Source of the DNA: an uncultured Prevotellaceae bacterium | Lineage (GTDB): Bacteria > Bacteroidota > Bacteroidia > Bacteroidales > Bacteroidaceae | DNA length: 33,590 nucleotides | Assembly: GCA_905202115.1 (NCBI GenBank) | Contig: CAJKQZ010000005.1 | Coordinates: 1-33,590 of the forward strand | Direction: 5' to 3' | In this document: one piece after another, positions 24,150 to 32,665 of the stretch | How positions within the stretch are numbered: the first letter of the stretch is position 1 | Layout: every line of letters starts with the position of its first letter | Notes under the pieces: generated by a model | Told to the model about the DNA's origin: nothing | What the model saw: only the letters and a program-made list of their open reading frames with translations | Databases searched by the model: none | Position numbers and translations under genes: made by a program

Positions 24150-25096
24150 GTAATATTATAGATATTGCATCACAATGCCTGCGCGACGAGGCACAGGCTG
24201 TGCTTGACCAAATACCTTTGCTCGACGAACATTTTGAACAGGCTGTAAAAATAATACTCGACTGTAAAGGAAAACTTATAGTAACCGGAGTGGGGAAGAG
24301 CGGGCACATCGGCGCCAAAATGGCGGCAACGCTTTCGAGCACAGGAACACCGAGTTTTTATCTCAATCCACTCGACGCATATCATGGCGACCTGGGCGTT
24401 ATCGGTACAGACGACGTGGTTCTTGCGCTCTCAAACAGCGGACAAACCGACGAACTTCTCAGACTTTTACCATATTTCGAGGAGAAACGCATACCTGTAA
24501 TAAGCATTAGCGGCAATCCGTCATCGTTGCTGGCACAAAACACGACAGTTCATATAACTGTTCCCGTAAAATCCGAAGCTTCGCCTCTCGGTCTGGCTCC
24601 AACAACATCCACGACAGCAACCCTGGCTATGGGCGACGCACTTGCATGCGCCTTGATGTACGCACGTGATTTCAAGGCACAGGACTTCGCACGTTTCCAT
24701 CCTGGAGGAAGCCTCGGCCGCAGGCTCCTCACCAGAGCAAACGACGTTATGCATAAGGAAAATCTGCCGGTCGTATCTCCCGAAATGAAGCTCGGGAAAG
24801 CGATAATCCACGTTAGTCAGGGAAGATTGGGGCTATGCGTAGTTGTAAGCGAAGAAAAAGTAATAGGAATTATAACAGACGGAGATGTAAGGCGGGCAAT
24901 GGAAAATTCGCAAAGCAGATTTTTCGATTTGACAGTAAACGATATAATGACGAGAAATCCTAAAATCGTTACTCCGGAAACCAAAATAAGCGAGATAGAC
25001 GAAATATTGCAAAAGAATAAGATACATGCCGTATTAGTGGTTGATGATAGAAATAAACTTCTCGGAATTGTCGACTCTTTCAGCACCATGTTGTAA
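24146..25096 (+). CDS. kdsD: Arabinose-5-phosphate isomerase
   Basis: 316 residues. A sugar isomerase (SIS) domain at about 35-180 contains GVGKSGHIGAKMAATLSSTG and the phosphate-binding SNSGQTDEL, then HPGGSLGRRLL. Two C-terminal CBS domains follow (about 205-316), with the typical GIITDGDVRRAM and GIVDSFSTML endings. It converts ribulose 5-phosphate to arabinose 5-phosphate, the substrate of the adjacent KdsA. In families of this kind the isomerase is also called KpsF or GutQ; the coupling to kdsA favours the Kdo role. Confidence 0.95.
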   Translation: MSNIIDIASQCLRDEAQAVLDQIPLLDEHFEQAVKIILDCKGKLIVTGVGKSGHIGAKMAATLSSTGTPSFYLNPLDAYHGDLGVIGTDDVVLALSNSGQTDELLRLLPYFEEKRIPVISISGNPSSLLAQNTTVHITVPVKSEASPLGLAPTTSTTATLAMGDALACALMYARDFKAQDFARFHPGGSLGRRLLTRANDVMHKENLPVVSPEMKLGKAIIHVSQGRLGLCVVVSEEKVIGIITDGDVRRAMENSQSRFFDLTVNDIMTRNPKIVTPETKISEIDEILQKNKIHAVLVVDDRNKLLGIVDSFSTML

Positions 25097-25214
25097 AAAT
25101 AACAATTCGCATACAACAACTAATACGAGAAGCGACTTTAAAATATTAACATTCTGCATATTGTAAAAAAGTATCACAATAATTAAGAAACTAACGGCAT
25201 AAAGAAATTAAGGC

Positions 25215-26486
25215 GTGAAACGATTTACGGTAACAGTATTTTTACTACTTGTTTTCTGTTTGTTGAAAATACAGGCACAGCGTGCTGATTCTATATTTGT
25301 GAAGTATTTGCAGGACACGGGAATTACTATAACGGAAAATAACGCTGTTACTTTGCTGCCAAATGGCGAGGAAAAGTTTCGCGATATGTTTTCTGCAATA
25401 AAACAGGCCAAAAGCTCGGTTCATTTGGAATATTTCAATTTTAGAAATGATTCTATAGCCTCGGCCTTGTTTGATTTACTTGCAGAAAAAGCAGAACAAG
25501 GCGTTAAAGTACGTGCCTTATTCGACGCATTTGGCAATGCTTCAAACAACCGGCCTCTTTCAAAAAAGAATATAAAGAAACTTAGAGAGCGCGGTATCGA
25601 AATATACAAATACGATCCTATGAGATTCCCGTGGATAGATTACGCTTTACATCGCGACCACCGAAAAATAGTAGTAATAGACGGAAAAATAGCATATACG
25701 GGAGGTATGAATGTAGCCGACTATTATATTAACGGAACTCCGGAGGTCGGCGACTGGCGTGATATGCATCTTAGAATAGAAGGAGAGGCAGTTGCCGAAT
25801 TTCAGAGTATTTTTCTTAAAATATGGAATCGTACCACCCACCAGAATATTGCAGGTGTAGAATACTATCCGCACGATATGGCAAATATGTCTGATTATGT
25901 AGGATTAAAACCGGATACATGCCCGACTAAAGGACGGAAAGCCGTAGCAATAATAAATAGAGAACCCAACAAAACTCCTAAAGTAATACGTGAAACCTTT
26001 CTTAATGCAATAAACAGCGCACAAAAGAATATACAGATTGTAAATCCGTATTTCACACTCAATCATAAACTGCAAAAAGCCCTGAGAAATGCTGTGAAAC
26101 GTGGAGTGGACGTAGAAATAATGGTTTCAGAAAACAGCGATATACCGATAACGCCGAGGGTTGTGGAATATACAGTAAGGCGCCTGCAAAAAAAGGGTGC
26201 AGATGTGTATTTTTACAGAGGAGGATTTCATCATTCCAAAATAATGACCGTAGACGGGCTTTTCAGTTTTTTGGGCTCGGCAAATCTGAATGCGCGCAGC
26301 CTTGCTTACGATTACGAATGCAATGTAGCGATAATGGACAAGTGCACGACATCGGAATTTGAAGCGATATACGAAGATGATAAAAGGGAATCGTGCATAA
26401 AATTAACCGATGATTATTGGAAGACACGGTCGAAATGGAAAAATTTTCAAGGGTGGTTATTTCATTTTCTCAAACCTTTTATTTAA
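25215..26486 (+). CDS. Phospholipase D-family protein (cardiolipin synthase-like), exported
   Basis: 423 residues, starting with GTG at 25215 preceded closely by AAGG. Two HKD motifs are complete: H149-R-K151 with Asp156 (HRKIVVIDGKIAYTGGMN) and H340-S-K342 with Asp347 (HSKIMTVDGLFSFLGSANLN). This is the pattern of bacterial cardiolipin synthases of the ClsA/ClsC type. Unlike ClsA, the N-terminus has a single hydrophobic segment followed by IQAQ, which looks like a cleavable signal peptide rather than two membrane helices. The catalytic part would then be periplasmic. Likely a phospholipid transphosphatidylase; hydrolysis of another substrate is possible. The 118-bp gap upstream shows no clear promoter. 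Confidence 0.88.
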   Translation: MKRFTVTVFLLLVFCLLKIQAQRADSIFVKYLQDTGITITENNAVTLLPNGEEKFRDMFSAIKQAKSSVHLEYFNFRNDSIASALFDLLAEKAEQGVKVRALFDAFGNASNNRPLSKKNIKKLRERGIEIYKYDPMRFPWIDYALHRDHRKIVVIDGKIAYTGGMNVADYYINGTPEVGDWRDMHLRIEGEAVAEFQSIFLKIWNRTTHQNIAGVEYYPHDMANMSDYVGLKPDTCPTKGRKAVAIINREPNKTPKVIRETFLNAINSAQKNIQIVNPYFTLNHKLQKALRNAVKRGVDVEIMVSENSDIPITPRVVEYTVRRLQKKGADVYFYRGGFHHSKIMTVDGLFSFLGSANLNARSLAYDYECNVAIMDKCTTSEFEAIYEDDKRESCIKLTDDYWKTRSKWKNFQGWLFHFLKPFI

Positions 26487-26508
26487 GGTCTGAACATATC
26501 TCTGCAAA

Positions 26509-27102
26509 ATGAAATCTTATACTGAAAATCCAAACTTATCGCGGAAGTATACGCTGCTTATAGACGCGGAAATGCTTGACAAGACAGCATTCGGGCTTAT
26601 TGTAAATTTTGAAAGAGTATTTGAACGTCGGCTCCCGAAAGCAAATATGAATAAATGGTTGTATGCAGCGGCTCTGGACGGTGGATTTCCGCAAAAATCC
26701 GAGAATACAATAGATGCAATCCTGATTAAGTCTCCTGATTATAAGGAAATGAGAAATTTCGACATCGATATGTTAGAATGTGAAGAACCTATTAAATCAT
26801 ACAAGAACGAAGCCGGTTGTTTTAAACTTTACATTAAGAATGCCGAAGAAGGAATTGCAACAACTTTCCTTGAAATTCTAAACGATCTCTCAGAAAGAAA
26901 AAACGATATAGAGAACCTGATTTGCGTGCCAGCTCCAGAATACATTCGTAACATAACCAATTATGCACATTCGTCGGATATAAATATTTCCTTGCTTGTA
27001 ATGGAACCAATAATGGGATATGGATTCTCTCAGGAGCTACTTACATATTCTTTGTTCTATTCCTTAGGAATATCAACAGAAGAAATACGCGAACATATAT
27101 AA
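26509..27102 (+). CDS. Bacteroidales protein of unknown function
   Basis: 197 residues, 22 bp behind the PLD gene on the same strand. No signal peptide, membrane segment or catalytic motif is apparent. The pattern is mixed alpha/beta: an opening strand (YTLLIDAEMLD), a helix with FERVFERRLP, then LYAAALDGGFP, and a C-terminal TYSLFYSLGISTEEIREHI. I have a weak memory of similar Bacteroides proteins classed as a DUF (possibly DUF6621), but I cannot confirm it here. Co-transcription with the PLD gene is likely from the spacing. Confidence 0.75.
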   Translation: MKSYTENPNLSRKYTLLIDAEMLDKTAFGLIVNFERVFERRLPKANMNKWLYAAALDGGFPQKSENTIDAILIKSPDYKEMRNFDIDMLECEEPIKSYKNEAGCFKLYIKNAEEGIATTFLEILNDLSERKNDIENLICVPAPEYIRNITNYAHSSDINISLLVMEPIMGYGFSQELLTYSLFYSLGISTEEIREHI

Positions 27103-27108
27103 TATGTA

Positions 27109-27116
27109 TATTTTTG
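27109..27116 (+). promoter_or_regulatory. Probable -7 box for carboxynorspermidine synthase
   Basis: TATTTTTG matches TAnnTTTG, 23 bases before the start codon at 27140. No -33 box is visible. Confidence 0.5.
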
Positions 27117-27139
27117 TAATTAAACCAGCATAATTAAAA

Positions 27140-28336
27140 ATGGGAAAAATCTTAGTAATAGGTGCAGGAGGTGTAGCAACAGTTGCCATAAAGAAAATGG
27201 CGATGAATTCGGATGTTTTCACAGACCTGATGGTTGCAAGCAGAACCAAATCAAAATGTGATGCAATCGTACAATCGATAGGCAGAACTGACATAAAAAC
27301 GGCTCAAATCGACGCCGACAACGAAGACGAGCTTACAAAGCTTCTTGAAACTTACAAGCCGGACATGGTTGTTAATTTAGCGTTGCCTTATCAAGATCTT
27401 ACTATAATGAACGCTTGTCTCCGTGCCGGAGCAAGCTATCTTGACACAGCAAACTACGAACCACGCGATGAAGCACACTTTGAATACAGCTGGCAATGGG
27501 CATATAAAGACAAATTCGAGAAAGCCGGACTGACGGCAATCTTAGGTTGTGGTTTCGACCCCGGAGTTACGAGTATATTCACGGCTTATGCTGACAAACA
27601 CGTGTTTGACGAGATAAATTATCTCGATATTGTAGACTGCAATGCGGGCGATCATCACAAGGCTTTTGCAACGAATTTCAATCCTGAAATAAATATCCGC
27701 GAAATAACACAAAAAGGATTGTATTGGCTTGAAGGGAAATGGATAGAAACCGAACCTTTGGAAATACACAGGCCACTTAATTATCCCAATATAGGTCCGC
27801 GTGAAAGCTACTTATTACATCACGAAGAAATAGAAAGCCTTGTAAAAAATTATCCTACCATAAAACGTGCGAGGTTCTGGATGACATTCGGGCAGGAATA
27901 CCTTACACATCTCAGAGTCATTCAAAACATAGGCATGGCGTCTATTGTTCCTATCGATTATGAAGGTAAAAAAATCGTTCCGCTTCAATTCTTAAAAGCC
28001 GTATTGCCTAATCCCCAGGATTTGGGAGAGAATTACGAAGGGGAAACTTCTATCGGCTGCAGAATAAAAGGAAAAATCAACGGAGAAGACCACACATACT
28101 ATATTTATAACAATTGTTCTCACAGGGAGGCTTATCTTGAAACAGGCATGCAGGGTGTTTCATATACAACGGGAGTTCCTGCAATGATAGGAGCGAAACT
28201 GTTTCTGAAAAACCAGTGGAAACGTCCTGGTGTCTGGAATGTGGAAGAATTTGATCCGGATCCTTTTATGAAAGAACTGAACGAACAAGGTCTGCCGTGG
28301 CATGAAATAAGAGATTGTGACCTTGAAGTTGACTGA
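27140..28336 (+). CDS. Carboxynorspermidine/carboxyspermidine synthase (saccharopine dehydrogenase family)
   Basis: 398 residues. The N-terminal Rossmann fold starts ILVIGAGGVATVAIKKMA, the NAD(P)H-binding loop, followed by VNLALPYQDLTIMNACLRAGASYLDTANYE and the conserved GCGFDPGVTSIF segment. The length and the C-terminal part (SYTTGVPAMIGAKLFLKNQW, then WNVEEFDPDPFM) fit the carboxynorspermidine synthase group rather than fungal saccharopine reductase. In Bacteroidetes this enzyme condenses aspartate semialdehyde with a diamine in the alternative polyamine pathway. The decarboxylase partner is not in this window. A strong terminator follows. Confidence 0.88.
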   Translation: MGKILVIGAGGVATVAIKKMAMNSDVFTDLMVASRTKSKCDAIVQSIGRTDIKTAQIDADNEDELTKLLETYKPDMVVNLALPYQDLTIMNACLRAGASYLDTANYEPRDEAHFEYSWQWAYKDKFEKAGLTAILGCGFDPGVTSIFTAYADKHVFDEINYLDIVDCNAGDHHKAFATNFNPEINIREITQKGLYWLEGKWIETEPLEIHRPLNYPNIGPRESYLLHHEEIESLVKNYPTIKRARFWMTFGQEYLTHLRVIQNIGMASIVPIDYEGKKIVPLQFLKAVLPNPQDLGENYEGETSIGCRIKGKINGEDHTYYIYNNCSHREAYLETGMQGVSYTTGVPAMIGAKLFLKNQWKRPGVWNVEEFDPDPFMKELNEQGLPWHEIRDCDLEVD

Positions 28337-28384
28337 AACAAGTATGTTCAAACATCTTTCTTACATTAATAAATAAAATTGCAG

Positions 28385-28430
28385 CGTGTCGTTAGACTCT
28401 GATGAGTTCAACGACACGTTTGTTGTTTTG
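28385..28430 (+). terminator. Terminator after carboxynorspermidine synthase
   Basis: CGTGTCGTT (28385-28393) pairs with AACGACACG (28410-28418). Inside, ACTC and GAGT can extend the stem around TGAT. A T-rich run (TTTGTTGTTTT) follows. Confidence 0.85.
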
Positions 28431-28449
28431 TTGATAAAGAATTCCGACT

Positions 28450-29874
28450 ATGGAAAATGCAAAAGATAAAGAATTTGACGGCTTTATACAAAAATCCGAT
28501 AGAATAGAGGATAAGACCAAATTCTTGCACCGCAGGTTAGACCTTCTGTTACGTACGGGAAAGTTGCTAATGGAAAGTGCTGCGGATACAAGCCGCATAC
28601 ACCGGAGCTTAAGCCGTGTGGCTGCTTTTCTCGGCTTACCCGAAAACAGACTTCATATATATGTCAACTACAATATGCTTATGATTAATTTCGGTGACGA
28701 GACTCATTCTTACACCAAATTTCAACGTTGCGACAAGCATGGAGTAAACATGCACGCTCTTAGCGACATAAGCAATCTTTCATGGAAAGCAATAACCAAT
28801 GACTATTCTATCGATCGCTACGAGAAAGAAATGGAGCAGATAGTAAGCAGAAAACGCAATTATTCTCCCTGGACCACAGCCATTGGTGCAGGATTTGCCT
28901 GCGGTGGTTTCTGCATACAATTCGGTTGCGACTGGATAGCATTCTTTTATGCCTCGATAGCGGCTATATTGGGCTTCAGGCTTAAAGACGTCATGATGAA
29001 ATACAAATACAACTCGTATATGAGTATGACGATAGCAACTTTAGCAAGTACAATGCTGGCCTGGTGCACATATCTGTGGTTGCCGCAAACAAGCGCCACT
29101 CCTTTACATCCGCTTATAGCATGTGCCTTGTTTATAGTGCCCGGAGTTCCGTTGATAAATTTCGTAGATGACATGCTCGACAACTATATTTCCGTAGGGA
29201 CAACGCGTGCTGTACACACAATGTTGATGCTGGCGGCCATGTCTTTTGGAATCGCATTGTTCATCAAGCTACACGACATTTGTACAGGCGGAAGTTTGTT
29301 TCAGCTGTTCGAGAATATACCGATAACGCCGCACCACGCATATTGGGAATACGCTGTTGCGGCGGCTATTTCGGCTATGGGTTTTTCAATGATATTCAAT
29401 ATTCCCAGGCGATTGCTTCCTGTAGTGGCAATCGGCGGAATTATTGCCGTCTGTACGCGAAATATCATTAGTCTCGGGCCGTCAACCGACAATATCGGCC
29501 TCGATATGGGCATTATAATAGGTTCGCTTGCAGGTTCTACGCTGATAAGCATCATCGCCGTGAAATTTGCAAGCTGGTTTAAAGTTCCCAATCATGTAAT
29601 TGCCATTCCGTGTGTAATTCCAATGATTCCCGGAGTTCTCATGTATCGTTTTATTGTGGCGCTGATCGAAATGGAAGGTATAATAGGCGAAGTCACTGAT
29701 GCCGTGAAATTCGGAATGGCTGCTTCGCTGACTATATTATGTATAGCGTTAGGAGTGGCTATACCGAATGTATTTGCACGCAAATTGCTCGAACGCAAAT
29801 TTCATAGCAAATTACAGAATGCAATAGAACTTCGCCGTCAAAGAGGAATATTTGTTGATTTGAGCAAACTTTGA
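28450..29874 (+). CDS. ThrE-family threonine/serine exporter-like membrane protein
   Basis: 474 residues. A cytoplasmic N-terminal part of about 140 residues (RTGKLLMESAADTSRIHRSLSRVA, LHIYVNYNMLMINF) is followed by about ten membrane helices in two sets of five. The first set (about 145-285) matches the ThrE/DUF1212 half and contains IVPGVPLINFVDDMLD. The second (about 310-450) matches the ThrE_2/DUF3815 half and contains the similar VIPMIPGVLMYRF. Both halves are in one chain, as in Corynebacterium ThrE; many bacteria split them into two genes. It probably exports threonine or serine, though the substrate is not certain. It has its own terminator downstream. Confidence 0.88.
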   Translation: MENAKDKEFDGFIQKSDRIEDKTKFLHRRLDLLLRTGKLLMESAADTSRIHRSLSRVAAFLGLPENRLHIYVNYNMLMINFGDETHSYTKFQRCDKHGVNMHALSDISNLSWKAITNDYSIDRYEKEMEQIVSRKRNYSPWTTAIGAGFACGGFCIQFGCDWIAFFYASIAAILGFRLKDVMMKYKYNSYMSMTIATLASTMLAWCTYLWLPQTSATPLHPLIACALFIVPGVPLINFVDDMLDNYISVGTTRAVHTMLMLAAMSFGIALFIKLHDICTGGSLFQLFENIPITPHHAYWEYAVAAAISAMGFSMIFNIPRRLLPVVAIGGIIAVCTRNIISLGPSTDNIGLDMGIIIGSLAGSTLISIIAVKFASWFKVPNHVIAIPCVIPMIPGVLMYRFIVALIEMEGIIGEVTDAVKFGMAASLTILCIALGVAIPNVFARKLLERKFHSKLQNAIELRRQRGIFVDLSKL

Positions 29875-29888
29875 TTACAGAATAACAT

Positions 29889-29928
29889 AAACATGCCTAA
29901 GATATTTTTTAATCTCAGGCATGTTTTT
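29889..29928 (+). terminator. Terminator after the ThrE-like gene, related to the repeat hairpin
   Basis: AAACATGCCT (29889-29898) pairs with AGGCATGTTT (29917-29926). AGAT and ATCT extend the stem past one mismatch, and T residues follow. The arms differ from the repeat-family palindrome at a few sites, two of which are compensated in the opposite arm. Confidence 0.8.
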
Positions 29929-30142
29929 CTATTTGCTCTTTATTTAAATTCGTCCGTTTAAATATAGATACTTCATATTTACTTCTTAGCTTAGAAATCG
30001 GCCGAGGAGAGAAAACAGTTTTATTTTATAAAAACCTATTAAACATAATACAGATTATAGAAAAACGCCTATAAAATTCAAATGTCAAACAACAGCAGAA
30101 AAAACATTGTTCTCCATAAAATTTGACGTGTCTTATAAATAA

Positions 30143-30318
30143 GGTTTTGCAGACAAAAACGGTCACCTGGCAAGCACTTGAAAATCAGCACATGTATATG
30201 TAGCAAAAAATATGTCTGAGATATTTTAAATTATCTCAGACATATTTTCGATTATCTCCCTTGTATTTTCAATTTCCTGCGGGAACTTTTTTTACCACAC
30301 GAAAAAAATATTTTTTCT
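30143..30318 (-). repeat. Dispersed intergenic repeat, copy F (full length, reverse)
   Basis: Read on the minus strand all modules are present: the A/T-rich segment, left box TTCCCGCAGGAAATTG, palindrome (arms 30207-30223 and 30232-30248) and right box ending GTCTGCAAAACC. Variable patches are CATGTGC and CCAGGTG. It lies in a 760-bp gap between two convergent genes. The rest of that gap is A/T-rich and holds two hairpins but no convincing gene. Confidence 0.93.
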
Positions 30319-30482
30319 TTTTCCAGCAGATTTTTTTATTGGGTAGGATATTCTTCCTTACGATATGAAAGAAATTAAAGGATTCTCTATAGCCATGTAA
30401 AGCAAGGGGAAACTGATTTTTTATTCGGGATGAAAAGGTGCGGAAAAATCTTTTTCTTTTTTCGGTTTGGAAAGAGCGTAAA

Positions 30483-30522
30483 AAACACATCCGAGACATT
30501 CTGAAATGTCTCGGATGTGTTT
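30483..30522 (-). terminator. Strong hairpin, probable terminator of the SIMPL gene and diverged repeat relative
   Basis: A perfect 18-bp stem: 30483-30500 with 30505-30522 around the loop CTGA. On the minus strand a TTTTTT run follows it. It lies about 115 bases after the SIMPL stop. Over the 16 central positions the arm differs from the repeat palindrome by five transitions, each matched by the partner change in the other arm. Confidence 0.75.
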
Positions 30523-30635
30523 CGTATTTTTTGCTGGCCGAATAAAAATCCAGGATTCATCGGACTTTTTTCTGTTATGCAGGGATGTAATTCTACCTGC
30601 GCCGTACTCCCGTCGTCAGGAGCGACAGCCAATTG

Positions 30636-31337
30636 TCAGTTGTCGAGGTAGTAATTAACCATTGTAACCACTCGTACTTCCTTGATGAACGGTGTGTTTT
30701 CGTCACGGTTGTCGATAGAGAACAATCCCTGCGACGCCGATTTTATCTTGCCTAAGCGGCTGTCGGAGTCTTTTGCGAATTTTTCGGCTGCCTCGCGTGC
30801 ATTCTTCGTTGCCTCTTCTATCATCTTTGGCTTGATTTTGTTGAGGCTTGTGAAGGAGTATTGTATCTGCGTTCCGTAATCGTTGGGGGCAATGGCGATT
30901 CCTTCTTTGAGCAACTCACCCGTGCGTACTATGAGTGCGCGCACTTTGTCCACGTCCGACGAGGTTACGGTTATTACCGAACGTGCCGTGTAGCGCTCGC
31001 GGTTCCGGTTGTCGTTGTATTCGTTTGTCCAAAGGTCGTTCACCTGCGGTGCGCCTACCGATATTTCATCGGCCGAAATGCCGTTGCGCACGAGGAAGGC
31101 CTTGATTTTGTTGTTTGCATTCGAAACGTCCGAATAGATTCCGCCGATGTCGTTGCCCACGGTCTTGTAGACGAGCGGCCAGATAACCCTGTCGGCTTTC
31201 ACTTCCTTTTCTGCCAGTCCGCGCACGCTCACTGTGCGGTCACGTTTGGAAAGGCTGTTTATTCCGTTGTAGATGAAAATTCCGAGAAGCGCCAGGCCTA
31301 CGGCCAGGATTGCAGCTTCGATTCTAAAGTTTTTCAT
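30636..31337 (-). CDS. SIMPL-domain (DUF541) membrane-anchored protein
   Basis: 233 residues. An N-terminal hydrophobic segment (residues 7-27, AAILAVGLALLGIFIYNGI) is an uncleaved anchor or signal, followed by the DUF541 domain. Its typical opening is VSVRGLAEKEVKADRVIWPLVYKTVG, and later segments include GISADEISVGAPQV and ATKNAREAAEKFAKDS. Relatives include E. coli YggE and BP26; they are periplasmic and linked to stress, but their biochemical role is unclear. It is 30 bp downstream of dusB on the same strand and likely co-transcribed. Confidence 0.9.
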   Translation of the reverse strand: MKNFRIEAAILAVGLALLGIFIYNGINSLSKRDRTVSVRGLAEKEVKADRVIWPLVYKTVGNDIGGIYSDVSNANNKIKAFLVRNGISADEISVGAPQVNDLWTNEYNDNRNRERYTARSVITVTSSDVDKVRALIVRTGELLKEGIAIAPNDYGTQIQYSFTSLNKIKPKMIEEATKNAREAAEKFAKDSDSRLGKIKSASQGLFSIDNRDENTPFIKEVRVVTMVNYYLDN

Positions 31338-31367
31338 AACAGTAAAATTTATTGGGTTGTGTTGTTT

Positions 31368-32399
31368 TCAGGCTGTTTCCGCTCCGGCCAGGTGCAGCAG
31401 CGGGCGTGTGTTTTCCATTATTTCGAGCAGGGGGTCGAGCTTGTCGGCCCGTAACATCGATATCCTTGTGTCGCGGAAGTTGGGAATACCTTTAAATATA
31501 GGTGTGGCGGCCAAATGTCGCCTTATGTGCAGTATTCCGCCGTATTCTCCTCCGCGGGTCACGCTTTGGCGCACCTGTTCTTTAAGAACGTCGAGCTTCC
31601 AGTCGGCGGTTAGCGGTTCGTAGTCGCTTTTTATCGCATTTTCGAGCGTGATGTCGTTTTTTCCGAGTGCGGCGGCAATTTCCGCAAATATCCACGGGCG
31701 TCCGAACGTTGCACGTCCCACCATTATGCCGTCCACGCCGTAGCGGTTGAAGAGTTCGGCCGCTTGTGCGCCCGATGTGATGTCGCCGTTGCCTATTACG
31801 GGAATCTTTATCCGCGGGTTGGCCTTTATTCTTCCTATCGGCTCCCAGTCGGCAACGCCGGTATACATCTGCGAGCGCGTGCGCCCGTGAACGGTAAGCG
31901 CGGCAATTCCGCAGTCTTGCAGCCTTTCGGCCAGATCTTCCACTATAATGCTGTTGGCGTCCCAGCCGAGGCGGGTTTTCACCGTTACGGGAATGCTTAC
32001 GGCGCTCACTACGGCACGCGTAATCTCAAGCATTAGCGGGATGTCCTTGAGCAGTCCCGAACCGGCGCCTTTTCCGGCCACTTTTTTCACGGGACAGCCG
32101 AAATTAAGGTCAAGCACGTCGGGGGCGGCCTGCGTCACTACAATTTTCGCTGCCTCGGCCATAGCGTCGGGGTGTTTGCCGTAAATCTGAATGGCGACGG
32201 GGCGTTCTTCCTCCCATACTTCGAGCTTGGAGAGGCTCTTGTTTACCATTCTCACCAAAGCGTCCGACGCCACGAACTCGGAATACACCATGCTTGCGCC
32301 GAGTTTGCGGCAAAGAAGCCTGAAGCCGGCGTCGGTAACGTCGTCCATCGGAGCCAGCATTACCGGCTGTTCGCCCAAGTTGAGATTTCCTATTTTCAT
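31368..32399 (-). CDS. dusB: tRNA-dihydrouridine synthase, DusB-like
   Basis: 343 residues from the ATG at 32399 (MKIGNLNLGEQPVMLAPMDDVTD). It is an FMN-binding TIM barrel followed by a helical RNA-binding domain. Visible signatures are MLAPMDDVTDAGFR, LNFGCPVKKVAGKGAGSGLL with the catalytic Cys, VTVKTRLGW, LTVHGRTRSQMY, VIGNGDI and GIMVGRATFGRPW. It reduces uridines in the tRNA D-loop using NADPH. An upstream ATG at 32435 in frame is ruled out by the promoter at 32419-32449, whose start site would fall inside it. Sampled sequence here is much richer in GC than the malQ region. Confidence 0.95.
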   Translation of the reverse strand: MKIGNLNLGEQPVMLAPMDDVTDAGFRLLCRKLGASMVYSEFVASDALVRMVNKSLSKLEVWEEERPVAIQIYGKHPDAMAEAAKIVVTQAAPDVLDLNFGCPVKKVAGKGAGSGLLKDIPLMLEITRAVVSAVSIPVTVKTRLGWDANSIIVEDLAERLQDCGIAALTVHGRTRSQMYTGVADWEPIGRIKANPRIKIPVIGNGDITSGAQAAELFNRYGVDGIMVGRATFGRPWIFAEIAAALGKNDITLENAIKSDYEPLTADWKLDVLKEQVRQSVTRGGEYGGILHIRRHLAATPIFKGIPNFRDTRISMLRADKLDPLLEIMENTRPLLHLAGAETA

Positions 32400-32418
32400 C
32401 GCCTCAATACTATTGTGA

Positions 32419-32449
32419 CAAAAGTAAGGAAACACCGTTATCGAACAAA
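32419..32449 (-). promoter_or_regulatory. Promoter of dusB
   Basis: On the minus strand there is TTTG at 32449-32446, 19 bases, then TACTTTTG at 32426-32419: a full consensus match. It decides the dusB start at 32399. Confidence 0.8.
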
Positions 32450-32568
32450 ACGACTTAACATGTTTTAATTACAAACACAAACAATTTTAAGGTGTTTTGC
32501 AGATTCTTTGCCATAGAAAAGAAAATTGTTTCCGAAAAGCAATCCATATCCTTGCCGCCTTTCAAATC

Positions 32569-32651
32569 TTCCCGCAGCAAGAAAAAATTATCTCTGAGGT
32601 AATTTGAAATATGTCTGAGATATTTTAAAATATCTCAGACATATTTTTTGC
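32569..32651 (+). repeat. Dispersed intergenic repeat, copy G (right module missing)
   Basis: It starts with TTCCCGCAG of the left box. The 33 bases up to the palindrome have the same length as in copy E but a changed sequence. The palindrome is perfect over 40 bp (arms 32607-32626 and 32627-32646). After TTTTTTGC the similarity stops, so the right box is absent. A second left arm TCTGAGGTAATTT lies just ahead of the palindrome, as in copy D. The copy begins 15 bases past the DJ-1 stop on the other strand. Confidence 0.9.
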
Positions 32652-32665
32652 GGCTGTTGCGTAGG

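Noticed and set aside
30861..31454. 197-residue open frame on the plus strand
   Set aside because: It is antisense to the SIMPL and dusB genes, which are well supported; the GC-rich opposite frame explains it.
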